Assembly (NCBI RefSeq): GCF_018129385.1
Contig: NZ_JAFCLN010000002.1
Location: 558,001 to 622,000 of the forward strand
Direction: 5' to 3'
Length of the DNA: 64,000 nucleotides
Source of the DNA: Bradyrhizobium lablabi
Lineage (GTDB): Bacteria > Pseudomonadota > Alphaproteobacteria > Rhizobiales > Xanthobacteraceae
The translations under genes and the position numbers were made by a program. Below, in pieces: positions 1 to 8,985 of this stretch. Numbering within the stretch: position 1 is the stretch's first letter; each line of letters begins with the position of its first letter. The notes under the pieces are model-generated. The model was not told the origin of the DNA. It saw nothing but the letters and a program-made list of their open reading frames with translations, and searched no databases.

Positions 1-603
1 TTTGCCGCCAAGCAGGGCGCAAAGGTGGTAGGCCTCACCATCAGCCGGGAGCAGCGCGATTTTGCGCAAGCCCGCATCCAGCGGGCGGGACTTTCGGAAA
101 AGGTCGAGATCCGCCTACAGGACTATCGCGACGAGCGCGGCCAGTATGACCGCATCGCCTCGATCGAGATGATCGAAGCGGTCGGCGAGCAGTTCTGGCC
201 GAAATACTTCTCGCAGCTACGCGACCGCCTGCTGCCAGGCGGGCTCGCCGGCATCCAGGCCATCACCATCCAGGACAGCCTGTTCGCCGCCTACCGGCGC
301 GAGGTCGACTTCATCCAGCGCTACGTTTTTCCCGGCGGCATGTTGCCCTCGCCGCAGGTGCTCAAAGCGCTCGGCGAAAAGTTCGGCGTGCCGGTCATCC
401 GCGAGCGCATTTTCGGGGAAGATTATGCCAAGACGCTTTCGACCTGGCGCAGCAATTTCCGCGAGGCGTGGCCGAACCTGAAGCCGCTCGGCTTCGACGA
501 CCGCTTCAAGCGGCTGTGGGAATACTACCTCGCCTATTGCGAGGCCGGATTTCTGTCGGGGAATATCGACGTGCGTCAGGTGGTGTTCGCCAAATCCGGA
601 TGA
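1..603 (+). CDS. Cyclopropane-fatty-acyl-phospholipid synthase, C-terminal part (cut by window start)
   Basis: The frame is open from base 1 and ends at TGA 601-603, so only the last 200 residues are visible. They match the C-terminal half of the SAM-dependent cyclopropane fatty acid synthase family, which methylenates cis double bonds of membrane phospholipid acyl chains. Visible signatures are the motif-I flank GLTISREQ, the acidic IEMIEAVG segment, the FIQRYVFPGG segment that follows the bicarbonate-binding region, and the closing CEAGFLSGNIDVRQVVF typical of the family. The true start lies before the window. It reads in the same direction as the cysteine synthase gene 88 bases downstream. 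The family call is secure; the substrate is inferred. Confidence 0.88.
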   Translation, partial: FAAKQGAKVVGLTISREQRDFAQARIQRAGLSEKVEIRLQDYRDERGQYDRIASIEMIEAVGEQFWPKYFSQLRDRLLPGGLAGIQAITIQDSLFAAYRREVDFIQRYVFPGGMLPSPQVLKALGEKFGVPVIRERIFGEDYAKTLSTWRSNFREAWPNLKPLGFDDRFKRLWEYYLAYCEAGFLSGNIDVRQVVFAKSG

Positions 604-690
604 CACGCGCGCGTTCCCGTCGGCTTGTGCCCCGGGCGGCGGTCCTTTAGGGTCGCCCGCGCAGAGGAAACAACCGGCGATATCAAAGAC

Positions 691-1731
691 ATGACCATCA
701 ACAACGACGTCATCCAGGCGATCGGCAACACGCCCCTCATCAAGCTCAAGAAGGCCTCCGAGCTGACGGGCTGCACCATTCTGGGCAAGGCCGAATTCAT
801 GAATCCGGGCCAGTCGGTGAAAGACCGTGCCGGCAAATGGATGATCCTGGAAGCCGAGAAGCGCGGCGACCTCAAGCCGGGCGGCCTCGTCGTGGAATCG
901 ACCGCGGGCAATACCGGCATCGGGCTTGCCGTGGTGGCGAGCGCGCGCGGTTATCGCACGCTGATCCTCATTCCCAACACCCAGAGTCAGGAAAAGAAGG
1001 ACATGCTGCGGTTGTGCGGCGCCGAGCTCGTGGAAGTGCCGATGCTGCCCTATTCCAATCCGAACAATTATCAGCATGTCGGCCGCCGGCTCGCCGATCA
1101 ATTGCGCAAGACCGAGTCCAATGGCGTGTTGTTCGCCGACCAGTGGAACAACCTCGACAATGCGAAGGCACATTTCGAATCCACCGGTCCGGAAATCTGG
1201 GAGCAGACCGGCGGCAAGGTCGACGGCTTCATCTGCTCGGTCGGCACCGCCGGCACGATCGCCGGCACCACCGCGTTCCTGAAATCAAAGAACAAGAACA
1301 TTGTGACGGCCTGCGCCGATCCGCCCGGCTTTGCCATGTACGAGCTGTTCAAGAACGGCGAGGCCAAGTCGACACCAGGCGACTCCATCACCGAAGGTAT
1401 CGGACTTGGCCGCATCACGTCCGTCGTCAAGGAAGCCAGGGTCGATACCGCCTTCCTCATCCCCGATGAGGAATCGGTATCGGTGATCTATGACGTGTTG
1501 CAGCACGAAGGCCTCTGCCTCGGCGGCTCGACCGGCGTCAACATCGCGGGCGCGATCCGGCTGGCGAAGCAGCTCGGACCGGGCAAGACCATCGTCACCA
1601 TCCTCGCCGATTCCGGCAATCGCTATCAGTCAAAACTGTTCAATCCGGAATTCATGCGCTCGAAGAATCTCCCCGTGCCGGAATGGATGGAGAAGCGCAG
1701 CAAGATCGAGCCGCCGTTCGAGAAGGTGTAA
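691..1731 (+). CDS. cysK: Cysteine synthase A (O-acetylserine sulfhydrylase)
   Basis: A PLP enzyme that makes L-cysteine from O-acetyl-L-serine and sulfide in the cytoplasm. The 346-aa protein starts IGNTPLI in the usual place, has the PLP lysine K44 in NPGQSVKDRAGKW, the substrate loop STAGNTG (about 70-76) and the phosphate-binding loop GTAGT (about 185-189). It is about 25-35 residues longer than standard CysK, mostly at the C-terminus after SGNRYQSKLFNPEFM, as in several alphaproteobacterial homologues. The ATG at 691 is chosen because the family fold begins there; an upstream in-frame start at 625 would add unrelated residues. It ends in a convergent gap filled by palindromic repeats. 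A cystathionine beta-synthase role is less likely, because no CBS domain is present. Confidence 0.9.
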   Translation: MTINNDVIQAIGNTPLIKLKKASELTGCTILGKAEFMNPGQSVKDRAGKWMILEAEKRGDLKPGGLVVESTAGNTGIGLAVVASARGYRTLILIPNTQSQEKKDMLRLCGAELVEVPMLPYSNPNNYQHVGRRLADQLRKTESNGVLFADQWNNLDNAKAHFESTGPEIWEQTGGKVDGFICSVGTAGTIAGTTAFLKSKNKNIVTACADPPGFAMYELFKNGEAKSTPGDSITEGIGLGRITSVVKEARVDTAFLIPDEESVSVIYDVLQHEGLCLGGSTGVNIAGAIRLAKQLGPGKTIVTILADSGNRYQSKLFNPEFMRSKNLPVPEWMEKRSKIEPPFEKV

Positions 1732-1749
1732 TAGGCTAGACTTCGGCCT

Positions 1750-1864
1750 CGTGGTTCGAGACGCGCGGCGTTGCCGCGCTCCTCACCATGAGGGTCTAGC
1801 AATCCCACTCCGCTCTCGACCTCATCCTGAGGAGCACGCGTCAGCGTGCGTCTCGAAGGATGAA
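1750..1864. repeat. Inverted pair of dispersed palindromic elements between convergent genes
   Basis: Two related hairpin elements lie in opposite orientation: one at about 1750-1793 (ggttcgagacgcgcgg to ctcaccatgagg) and one at about 1829-1864 (cctcatcctgaggagc to tctcgaaggatgaa). Each carries its own inverted repeat. The pair occupies the gap between cysK and aapP stop codons, and the same two element types recur at 45901-46005. This resembles BIME/REP-type repeats and may serve as a bidirectional terminator; that role is inferred. Confidence 0.8.
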
Positions 1865-1869
1865 AGCCG

Positions 1870-2622
1870 CTAATGCCGCAAAATCTGACTGAGGAACAGC
1901 TTCGTCCGCGCGTGCTGCGGATTGGCGAAAAATTCCTGCGGCGTATTTGACTCGATCACCTGCCCCGCGTCCATGAACACGACGCGGTTGGCGACTTCCC
2001 GCGCAAATCCCATTTCGTGGGTCACGACCAGCATGGTCATGCCTTCCCTGGCAAGATCGACCATGGTGTCGAGCACTTCCTTGACCATTTCCGGGTCGAG
2101 CGCCGAGGTCGGCTCGTCGAACAGCATGACCTTCGGGCTCATGGTGAGCGCGCGGGCGATCGCGACGCGCTGCTGCTGTCCGCCCGACATCTGGCCGGGA
2201 TATTTGTTGGCCTGATGCGGGATTTTCACCCGCTCCAGATATTTCATGGCGGTCGCTTCGGCATCCTTCTGCGGGATGTTGCGCACCCAGATCGGCGCCA
2301 GCGTGCAGTTCTCCAGCACGGTCAGATGCGGAAACAGGTTGAAACTCTGGAACACCATGCCGACTTCGCGCCGCACTTCATCGACGCGCTTCAGGTTCGG
2401 GCCGAGCTCGATGCCCTCGACGTTGATCTGGCCCTCCTGGAATTCCTCCAGCGCATTGATGCAGCGGATCAGCGTCGACTTGCCCGACCCCGACGGGCCG
2501 CAGATCACGATCCGCTCGCCCTTGGCGACCGCAAGGTTGATGTCGCGCAGCACGTGGAAATCGCCGTACCACTTGTTGAGGCCGCTGATGTTGACGATCG
2601 AATTCGCTGCCATGTTGTTCAC
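1870..2622 (-). CDS. aapP: General L-amino acid ABC transporter, ATP-binding subunit
   Basis: The ATPase of a polar amino acid ABC importer on the cytoplasmic face of the membrane. The 250-aa protein shows Walker [10 protein letters not shown] (about 42-50), a Q-loop in [11 protein letters not shown], the signature [15 protein letters not shown], Walker [15 protein letters not shown] and the switch histidine in VVTHEMGF. The start is ambiguous: a GTG at 2622 directly abuts the aapM stop, and an ATG at 2613 is three codons further in. No strong ribosome-binding site separates them. It is the last gene of aapJ-aapQ-aapM-aapP and very likely translationally coupled. The gene order and paired large permeases favour the Aap (broad amino acid) type over a glutamate-only system. 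Confidence 0.93.
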   Translation of the reverse strand: MNNMAANSIVNISGLNKWYGDFHVLRDINLAVAKGERIVICGPSGSGKSTLIRCINALEEFQEGQINVEGIELGPNLKRVDEVRREVGMVFQSFNLFPHLTVLENCTLAPIWVRNIPQKDAEATAMKYLERVKIPHQANKYPGQMSGGQQQRVAIARALTMSPKVMLFDEPTSALDPEMVKEVLDTMVDLAREGMTMLVVTHEMGFAREVANRVVFMDAGQVIESNTPQEFFANPQHARTKLFLSQILRH

Positions 2623-4146
2623 TCAGTTGCGGCGATGCGCGTTCAGCCTGTTCTCGACGAACAGCGAGTAGCGCGACATGCCAAAGCAGAACACGAAGTA
2701 GATGATCCCGGTGAACGCAAAGCCCGTGAACAGCGTGGTGGGCGTCGACCACACCGGATCGGAGAACGAGGCGCGCAACTGGCCGAGCAGGTCGAACAGC
2801 GCGACGATCGAGACCAGCGAGGTATCCTTGAACAGGCTGATGAAGCTGTTGACGAGGCCGGGGATGACGTGACGCAGCGCCTGCGGCAAGACGACCAGGA
2901 ACGTGGTCTTGGCCCAGGACAGGCCGAGCGCGTTCGCGGCCTCGCCCTGCCCGCGCGGGATCGCGGCAAGGCCGCCGCGGATGTTTTCGGCCTGGTAGGC
3001 GCCGGTAAACAGCGCGATGCCGATCAGGGCGCGCATCAGTCCGTCGATGGTAAATCCGGTCGGGACGAACAGCGGCAACATGTAGGTTGCGAAGAACAGC
3101 ACCGTGATCAGCGGAACGCCGCGCCAGAATTCGATGAAGGCGATCGAAAAGATCCGGATCAGCGGAATGGTCGAGCGCCGCCCGAGCGCCAGCGCGATAC
3201 CGACCGGCATCGAGGTGACGATGCCGACGACGGCGACCACCAGCGTCACCAGCAGGCCGCCCCACAGCCGCGTGTCGACGATGGGCAATCCGCCGCGGTC
3301 GAGGCCCATGATCGCGATGAGGAGGCCGATGCCGGCAAACACCGCGAGGCAATTGATCAGGGGTCGCCAGCCGGCGCGGAAGCCGCCGGTGAGCCAGAAC
3401 AGCAGACCGACGACGATGATCGTGGTGAACGCGAGATCCGCCCATACCGGGCGGCCAAAACTCTGAATGAAGTCGCGCAGCCAGGTCAGCGGCAAGAGGA
3501 TCCACGACACGAGCGTGGAAAGCAGCACGAGCAGCTTTCCGATCACCCACAGCAAGGGTCCGATCACCGCCGTGGCCTCACCTGACGCCACGAGCTTGCG
3601 CCCGCCATCGCCGATGCTGTCGTTGAATCCGGACAGAAGCCCGGCGGTCCAACTGACGCCCAAGCCCTTCAATCCCCCGCCATACAGCAGGAAGAACGCG
3701 ACGACGGGAAACGCGAGGAAGAACAGGCCGGCGTTGAGGCTCTTGGCCGGCAGTCGCGGAATCAGCAGCGGCAGCAACAATATCGCGCCGAGGAAGAACA
3801 CGATGTTGACCCGCCAGCGCTCCGGCTCCGGATAGAAGCCGTAGATGAACTGGCTGAATTTGGCCTGGATGAACGGCCAGCAGGCGCCGACCGTTTGCGA
3901 GGCATCCTTGGCAAGGCACGCGGTGCGGTCCTTGCCGGTCCAGACCGCATCGATCAGCATGAACCTGATGGCCGGGACGAGTAGGAACCACAGCAGCAGT
4001 GCGCTGACGATGGTGATCAGGATGTTGGTCGGCGAGTTGAACAGGCGCGTGCGCAGGAAGCCGATGAATCCGGTGGTCTTCACCGGCGCCGGGCGTTCCG
4101 GCACCAGTTCCTGGCGGACGAACGAAGATGGCAGCGCGTCGCTCAT
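2623..4146 (-). CDS. aapM: General L-amino acid ABC transporter permease AapM (extended form)
   Basis: Integral membrane permease of the Aap system. The C-terminal region (from about residue 290) has the HEQ-type permease fold with the coupling-helix region containing GQGEAANALGLSWAKTTFLVVLPQALRHVIPGL. The 507-aa product is about 100 residues longer than the classical Rhizobium AapM. The extra length lies in the N-terminal half as several added hydrophobic segments (about residues 90-250). The ATG at 4146 overlaps the aapQ stop by one base (TGATG), which supports this start over one nine codons upstream and implies coupled translation. It would pair with AapQ to form the channel. Function is well supported; the role of the extra membrane segments is unknown. 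Confidence 0.9.
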   Translation of the reverse strand: MSDALPSSFVRQELVPERPAPVKTTGFIGFLRTRLFNSPTNILITIVSALLLWFLLVPAIRFMLIDAVWTGKDRTACLAKDASQTVGACWPFIQAKFSQFIYGFYPEPERWRVNIVFFLGAILLLPLLIPRLPAKSLNAGLFFLAFPVVAFFLLYGGGLKGLGVSWTAGLLSGFNDSIGDGGRKLVASGEATAVIGPLLWVIGKLLVLLSTLVSWILLPLTWLRDFIQSFGRPVWADLAFTTIIVVGLLFWLTGGFRAGWRPLINCLAVFAGIGLLIAIMGLDRGGLPIVDTRLWGGLLVTLVVAVVGIVTSMPVGIALALGRRSTIPLIRIFSIAFIEFWRGVPLITVLFFATYMLPLFVPTGFTIDGLMRALIGIALFTGAYQAENIRGGLAAIPRGQGEAANALGLSWAKTTFLVVLPQALRHVIPGLVNSFISLFKDTSLVSIVALFDLLGQLRASFSDPVWSTPTTLFTGFAFTGIIYFVFCFGMSRYSLFVENRLNAHRRN

Positions 4147-5348
4147 CACCCCATACTCCGGCTGATGCGCCAACCGTAGAAACTCATGATGGCGCTGGTG
4201 ACCAGCGAAATCAGCAGATAGACGCCCATGGTAATGCCGATGATCTCGATGGCCTGCCCGGTCTGGCTCAGCGTCGTGCCCGCAAACACCGACACCAGAT
4301 CGGGATAGCCGATCGCGACCGCCAGCGAGGAATTCTTGGTCAGGTTGAGATACTGGTTGGTGAGCGGCGGCAGGATCACGCGCAGCGCCTGCGGGATCAC
4401 GATCAGTCGCAGCACCGAGCCGCGCTGGAGGCCGAGCGAGGAGCCCGCCTCCATCTGTCCCTTGTGAACGGAAAGGATACCGGCGCGCACGATCTCCGCG
4501 ATGAAGGCGGCCGTATAGGTCGAAAGCGCCAGCGTCAGCGCGACGAATTCAGGGATGATGCGCGAGCCGCCGGCAAAATTGAAGCCGCGCAGCACCGGCA
4601 CGTCGAACTTCACCGGTGCCCCGAAGATCAGCGCCGACAGCAGCGGCAGTCCAATCACAAGACCCAGCGCATACGGCCAGACCTTGATCATCTTGCCGTG
4701 CAGGAACAGTTGCCGGCGCGCGTAGCGCCACAGCGCAATGGCAACCACGATCGCAATCAGCAGCGCCGCGACGAACGGCTCAAAACCTGCCGTACCCACC
4801 GGCTTTGGAACCACCAGACCGCGGTTGGACAGGAATATGCTGTCGAGGATGGATATGCTCTGCCGCGGGTTGGGCAGCGCGGCGAGCACCGCCAGATACC
4901 AGAACAGGATCTGGAAAAGGACCGGCAGGTTGCGGATCAGTTCGACATAGCCGCCCGAAATGCGCGACAGCAGCCAGTTCGGCGACAGCCGGCCCAGCGC
5001 CACGAGGAAGCCGAGCACGGTGGCGAAGAAGATTCCGATCACCGAGACCAGCAGCGTGTTGAGCAAGCCAACCAGGAAGACGCGGGTATAGGGATCGGAG
5101 CCCGAATAGGGAATCAGGCTTTGGCTGACGTCAAAGCCGGCATTGTTGGCAAGAAAGCCAAAGCCCGCGGTGATCCGCTGCGCTTGCAGATTGGCGCGGG
5201 CATTGGCGACGATCTCATAGGCGATCCAGGCGAGCGCAGCGACGAACAGCAACTGGACGATAAAGCCGCTCCAGCCCGCGCTGCCGCCCAGCGCCCGTTG
5301 CAGTCTTGGAATGAACTGCGATGGCGGCTTTCGAGGTTCGATGGTCAT
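4146..5348 (-). CDS. aapQ: General L-amino acid ABC transporter permease AapQ
   Basis: Membrane permease partner of AapM, 400 aa, the usual length for the family. It has an N-terminal transmembrane segment (about 27-48), a periplasmic loop, then the core permease helices. The coupling-helix region reads SSLGLQRGSVLRLIVIPQALRVILPPL followed by the NQYLNLTKNSSLAVAIGYPD stretch that is highly characteristic of AapQ. It is the second gene of the operon, 23 bases after aapJ, and its stop overlaps the aapM start. Together the system would import a wide range of L-amino acids, as shown for Rhizobium leguminosarum Aap; the substrate range here is inferred from that family. Confidence 0.92.
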   Translation of the reverse strand: MTIEPRKPPSQFIPRLQRALGGSAGWSGFIVQLLFVAALAWIAYEIVANARANLQAQRITAGFGFLANNAGFDVSQSLIPYSGSDPYTRVFLVGLLNTLLVSVIGIFFATVLGFLVALGRLSPNWLLSRISGGYVELIRNLPVLFQILFWYLAVLAALPNPRQSISILDSIFLSNRGLVVPKPVGTAGFEPFVAALLIAIVVAIALWRYARRQLFLHGKMIKVWPYALGLVIGLPLLSALIFGAPVKFDVPVLRGFNFAGGSRIIPEFVALTLALSTYTAAFIAEIVRAGILSVHKGQMEAGSSLGLQRGSVLRLIVIPQALRVILPPLTNQYLNLTKNSSLAVAIGYPDLVSVFAGTTLSQTGQAIEIIGITMGVYLLISLVTSAIMSFYGWRISRSMG

Positions 5349-5371
5349 CGCCGTGGCCCCCCGGCCAGCGA

Positions 5372-6388
5372 TCAGCGGATCGGCGGCGAGTACTGGATAC
5401 CACCCTTGTTCCAGAGCTGGTTCAGGCCGCGGGCGATGCCGAGCTTGGAGCCGGCGCCGACGTTGCGCTCAAAGGATTCGCCGTAATTGCCGACCGCCTT
5501 AACGATCCGCGACACCCAGTCCTTGGTGAGACCGAGCTGTTCGCCGAGATTGCCGTCGGTGCCGAACACGCGCTTCAGCTCGGGCTTGTCCGATTTGGCC
5601 ATCTCGTCGACGTTCTTCTGGGTGATGCCGAGCTCTTCGGCGCTGACCATGGCGAACAGCGTCCACTTGACGACGTCGAACCACTGATCGTCGCCATGGC
5701 GGACCATCGGCCCGAGCGGCTCCTTGGAGATCACTTCCGGCAACACGACATGGTCGGCCGGGTTGGCGAGCTTCAAGCGCTCGGCATAGAGCTGCGAGAC
5801 GTCGGAGGTGAACACGTCGCAGCGGCCGGATTCATAGGCCTTGACGGTTTCGTCGGCGGTCGCGAACGCGATCACCTCATACTTCATGTTGTTGCCCTTG
5901 AAGTAGTCGGCCAGGTTCTGCTCGGTGGTGGTGCCGGTCTGCACGCAGACCGAGGCGCTATTCAGTTCCAGCGCCGATTTCACCTGGAGCGACTTTTTCA
6001 CCAGAAAGCCCTGCCCGTCGTAATAGGTCACGCCGGTGAAATTGGCGCCGAGCGAGGTATCGCGCGACAGCGTCCAGGTGGTGTTGCGCGACAGTACGTC
6101 GATTTCGCCCGATTGTAGCGCGGTGAAGCGGTCCTTGGCCGAGAGCGGCACGAACTTGATCTTGGACGGATCGTTGAAGACCGCGGCCGCGATCGCACGG
6201 CAGATGTCGACGTCCAGCCCGGTCCAGTTGCCCTTGTCGTCCGGCGAGGAGAAGCCAGGCAGGCCCTGGCTGACGCCGCAGGACAGCATGCCCCGGTCCT
6301 TGACCGTCTTGAGGGTTTGCGCGGAGGCGGCCTGGGCCGAGAGACCGGCGGCAACGGCAAGGGTGAGAACGAGGGATACGCGTTTCAT
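5372..6388 (-). CDS. aapJ: General L-amino acid ABC transporter, periplasmic binding protein
   Basis: Solute-binding protein that captures amino acids in the periplasm and delivers them to AapQM. The 338-aa precursor has a clear Sec signal peptide ending ASAQ (about 1-23). After it comes the type-3 amino acid binding fold with TLKTVKDRGMLSCGVSQGLPGFS, DIDICRAIAAAVF-like helix (here DVDICRAIAAAVF), and the hinge region with SGRCDVFTSDVSQLYAER. It is the promoter-proximal gene of the operon; about 320 bases separate it from the divergent metC-like gene. Regulation by nitrogen supply is common for this operon, but no convincing sigma-54 site was seen upstream. Confidence 0.93.
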   Translation of the reverse strand: MKRVSLVLTLAVAAGLSAQAASAQTLKTVKDRGMLSCGVSQGLPGFSSPDDKGNWTGLDVDICRAIAAAVFNDPSKIKFVPLSAKDRFTALQSGEIDVLSRNTTWTLSRDTSLGANFTGVTYYDGQGFLVKKSLQVKSALELNSASVCVQTGTTTEQNLADYFKGNNMKYEVIAFATADETVKAYESGRCDVFTSDVSQLYAERLKLANPADHVVLPEVISKEPLGPMVRHGDDQWFDVVKWTLFAMVSAEELGITQKNVDEMAKSDKPELKRVFGTDGNLGEQLGLTKDWVSRIVKAVGNYGESFERNVGAGSKLGIARGLNQLWNKGGIQYSPPIR

Positions 6389-6712
6389 GGCAAAGGCCTT
6401 TCAGGGGTCGTCCGGGAACATTGGCTCCGCGCCATGCATGTCGTGGGCCAACCCGATGATCCCTTGCCGGAAACGTCGTTGTAAAACGGCAGATAGACGT
6501 TCGCTACAGACAGGCAATTGACCGAAGGTCGCGGCAGGCCCCTCAACATGCTGCGACTGGAGTGTCGGGTTGCATCACAGAACGACTGGGGCTCCGGGTC
6601 AAGGGGTTGACGGCGCTCTTCGCTGTCCTGTTACTAGGAAAACCCGACCGGACCCGCAGCCCGGCGGACCTGATGCGTTGCGGCTGCGGCAAAAAGTCTT
6701 TGGTGCAAGCGC
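6389..6712. other. Divergent promoter region aapJ / cystathionine beta-lyase
   Basis: No gene is seen here. The stretch must hold the promoters of the aap operon and of the downstream lyase. A possible sigma-70 promoter for the lyase is TTGACG (6607-6612) followed after 18 bases by TTACTA (6631-6636), about 80 bases before the start; the -10 match is weak. No SAM riboswitch-like fold was recognised. Confidence 0.35.
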
Positions 6713-7912
6713 ATGAACTCTTCAGGGGCGGACGATCGGTCGTCTCAGCAACAAGCCGAAACCCGACTGGTGACGGCGGGCCGCGATGCCAAGGCGCAAA
6801 AGGGATTTGTCAATCCGGCGGTGTTCCGCGGCTCCACCGTGCTCTATCCGTCCGCCGACGACCTGCATGCCCATCGCGCCGAATACACCTATGGCCGTCA
6901 CGGCACCCCGACCACGCGGGCGCTACAGGATGTGCTGATGAAGCTGGAGGGCCCGCAATGCGCCGGCGTCGGCCTTGCGCCATCGGGCCTCGCCGCGATT
7001 TCGACCACGCTGCTCGCGGTGCTGAAGGCCGGCGACCATCTCTTGGTCTGCGACAACGTCTACCGGCCTTCGCGCAATTTCTGCAACGGCCTGCTCGCCC
7101 GTTATGGCGTCGAAACCAGCTATTATGACCCCCAGATCGGCGCCGGCATCGAAAAGCTGTTCAAGCCGAACACGCGCGCGGTGCTGGTCGAGGCGCCCGG
7201 CTCGCAATCCTTCGAGATGCCCGATATCCCCGCCATCGCGGCGGTGGCGCATGCGCGCGATGCGCTCGTCATCGACGACAACACCTGGGCGACGCCGCTC
7301 TACCACCGCTCGCTCGACCAGGGCGTCGACATCAGCATGCAGGCCGGCACCAAATATATCGGCGGCCATTCCGACATCATGTTCGGGACCATCTCGGCCA
7401 ACGCAAAGGCCTGGCCGATCATTTCGGAAAACATCCGCCTGCTCGGCGTCTGCGCCGGACCTGACGACGTCTATCTCGCGCTGCGCGGCATGCGCACCCT
7501 GTCGGTGCGGCTGGCGCAGCATTACCGCTCAGGCCTTGAGATGGCGCGCTGGCTGGCGGCGCGGCCGGAAGTGGCTCGCGTGCTGCATCCGGCGCTGGAA
7601 AGCGATCCTGGCCACGCGATCTGGAAGCGGGATTTCACCGGCGCCTCCGGATTGTTCAGCATCGTGCTGAAGCCGGCGCCGCAGCAGGCGGTCGACGCCA
7701 TGCTCGACACCTTGACGCTGTTCGGCATGGGCTATTCATGGGGCGGCTTCGAGAGCCTGGCCATCCCTTTCGACTGCGACGGCTACCGCACCGCCACCAA
7801 ATGGTCGCCGGGCGGGCCGACCTTGCGCCTGCACATCGGCCTCGAGAATGTCGACGACCTCAAGGCCGATCTCGACCGCGGCTTTGCGGCGCTGAAGGCT
7901 GCGTCGAGCTAG
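6713..7912 (+). CDS. metC: Cystathionine beta-lyase (PLP, Cys/Met metabolism family)
   Basis: Cleaves cystathionine to homocysteine, pyruvate and ammonia in methionine biosynthesis. The 399-aa protein carries the family signatures YGRHGTPTT (about 60-68) and the PLP site with lysine K214 in MQAGTKYIGGHSD. The aspartate of VIDDNTWATPLY (about 187-189) fits the PLP ring-nitrogen ligand. The NTWATPLYHRSLDQGVDIS stretch and C-terminal WGGFESLA with TKWSPGGPTLRLHIGLE are typical of the MetC branch rather than cystathionine gamma-synthase or O-acetylhomoserine sulfhydrylase. It is monocistronic in appearance and divergent from aap. Side activity on cysteine or other C-S lyase substrates cannot be excluded. 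Confidence 0.87.
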   Translation: MNSSGADDRSSQQQAETRLVTAGRDAKAQKGFVNPAVFRGSTVLYPSADDLHAHRAEYTYGRHGTPTTRALQDVLMKLEGPQCAGVGLAPSGLAAISTTLLAVLKAGDHLLVCDNVYRPSRNFCNGLLARYGVETSYYDPQIGAGIEKLFKPNTRAVLVEAPGSQSFEMPDIPAIAAVAHARDALVIDDNTWATPLYHRSLDQGVDISMQAGTKYIGGHSDIMFGTISANAKAWPIISENIRLLGVCAGPDDVYLALRGMRTLSVRLAQHYRSGLEMARWLAARPEVARVLHPALESDPGHAIWKRDFTGASGLFSIVLKPAPQQAVDAMLDTLTLFGMGYSWGGFESLAIPFDCDGYRTATKWSPGGPTLRLHIGLENVDDLKADLDRGFAALKAASS

Positions 7913-7922
7913 AACCGCCCCC

Positions 7923-7938
7923 TTTACCGACGGTTAAC
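7923..7938 (+). promoter_or_regulatory. CtrA-like binding site upstream of the pilus operon
   Basis: TTTA, seven bases, TTAAC, a one-mismatch version of the alphaproteobacterial CtrA consensus TTAA-N7-TTAAC. It lies about 230 bases before cpaB. CtrA control of pilus genes is known in Caulobacter; binding here is inference, and near matches do occur by chance. Confidence 0.3.
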
Positions 7939-8167
7939 CAGGCTCCGGTCGCGCAGAGGTTGCGCGGCCTTTGACGTCGCCGCCGGTGCAAACGCTCCGT
8001 GTTTATGCGGGTTTGTCTCGTTTCAATAACGGACTGTTCACCATGGCGACGATTCCCTGGAACCGGGATCGGGCCGCGCAATCTCCCTTATACTTTTACT
8101 GGCCTAGTCATGGTCGCGGGTGAGGCTCGAAAGGCCGCACCGTCCCGGCGTGTGAGTAGCGTAGCGT

Positions 8168-8968
8168 ATGAAGACAGCCCGTATCGTCGTCCTTGCCATT
8201 GCTCTTGGTGCCGGCGGTATCGCGGCATATCTGGCGCGTGGCACCGACACATCGCAGCGCCCCGAGCCGCCGCCGGTCGTTCAACTGCCGACAACCGAAA
8301 TCCTCGTCGCCAAATCGGACATTGGCCTCGGCCAGACCGTGAAGGCGGAAGATCTGCAATGGCAGACCTGGCCAGCCTCGACCGCCAGCAACAGTTTTAT
8401 CCGCCGTGAAAACGGCAACGGCATGGAGAGCGTGATCGGCTCGATCGCGCGCTCGCCCTTCATCACGGGTGAACCGATCCGCGAGCAGAAGCTGGTCAAG
8501 GCCAACGGCTCCGGCTTCATGGCGGCAATCCTGCCGACCGGCATGCGCGCCATCTCGACGGAAATCTCGGCCGAAACCGGCGCCGGGGGCTTCATCCTGC
8601 CGAACGACCGCGTCGACGTGATCCTCTCCAAACGCGAGAAGAATCCCGACAAGGGCGGCGCCGACATCGTCAATTCGGAAATCCTGCTTTCCAACGTCCG
8701 CGTGCTCGCGATCGACCAGGCGCCGAAGGAAAAGGACGGCCAGAACGCCGTCGTCGGCAAGACCGTGACGCTCGAGCTGAAGCCCGAGCAGGCCGAGACG
8801 CTGGCCCGCGCGCGCCAGACCGGCACGCTACAGCTCGCGCTGCGCAGCATCGCCGACATCAACAAGACCGATGCCGACAATTCATCGGATCAGGAGTCCC
8901 CGAAGCGGGGCGAGAGCGTCAAGGTGGTTCGCTACGGCGTCCAAACCATCACGACGACACAGAAGTGA
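8168..8968 (+). CDS. cpaB: Flp/Tad pilus assembly protein CpaB (RcpC)
   Basis: A periplasmic, inner-membrane-anchored protein of the Flp/Tad pilus secretion machine. It has 266 aa, an N-terminal membrane anchor (about 5-23, VVLAIALGAGGIAAYLA), a proline-rich linker and an SAF domain (about 40-105) with the IGLGQTVKAEDLQW and ITGEPIREQKLV motifs. The Flp-CpaB C-terminal region follows with IPxGMRAIS-like LPTGMRAISTEIS. It is the first gene of cpaBCDE, 17 bases before cpaC. The ATG at 8168 gives the normal N-terminus. The prepilin and peptidase genes that often precede it are not in this window. Confidence 0.92.
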   Translation: MKTARIVVLAIALGAGGIAAYLARGTDTSQRPEPPPVVQLPTTEILVAKSDIGLGQTVKAEDLQWQTWPASTASNSFIRRENGNGMESVIGSIARSPFITGEPIREQKLVKANGSGFMAAILPTGMRAISTEISAETGAGGFILPNDRVDVILSKREKNPDKGGADIVNSEILLSNVRVLAIDQAPKEKDGQNAVVGKTVTLELKPEQAETLARARQTGTLQLALRSIADINKTDADNSSDQESPKRGESVKVVRYGVQTITTTQK

Positions 8969-8985
8969 TTTGAGGGGACGCGAGT

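Noticed and set aside
2017..5486. Two long plus-strand frames (2017-3585 and 4128-5486)
   Set aside because: Antisense to aapP, aapM and aapQ, with low-complexity basic composition; shadows of real genes.
6389..6712. A possible SAM-II or other riboswitch before the cystathionine beta-lyase gene
   Set aside because: No stem and pseudoknot arrangement of the known type could be drawn by eye.
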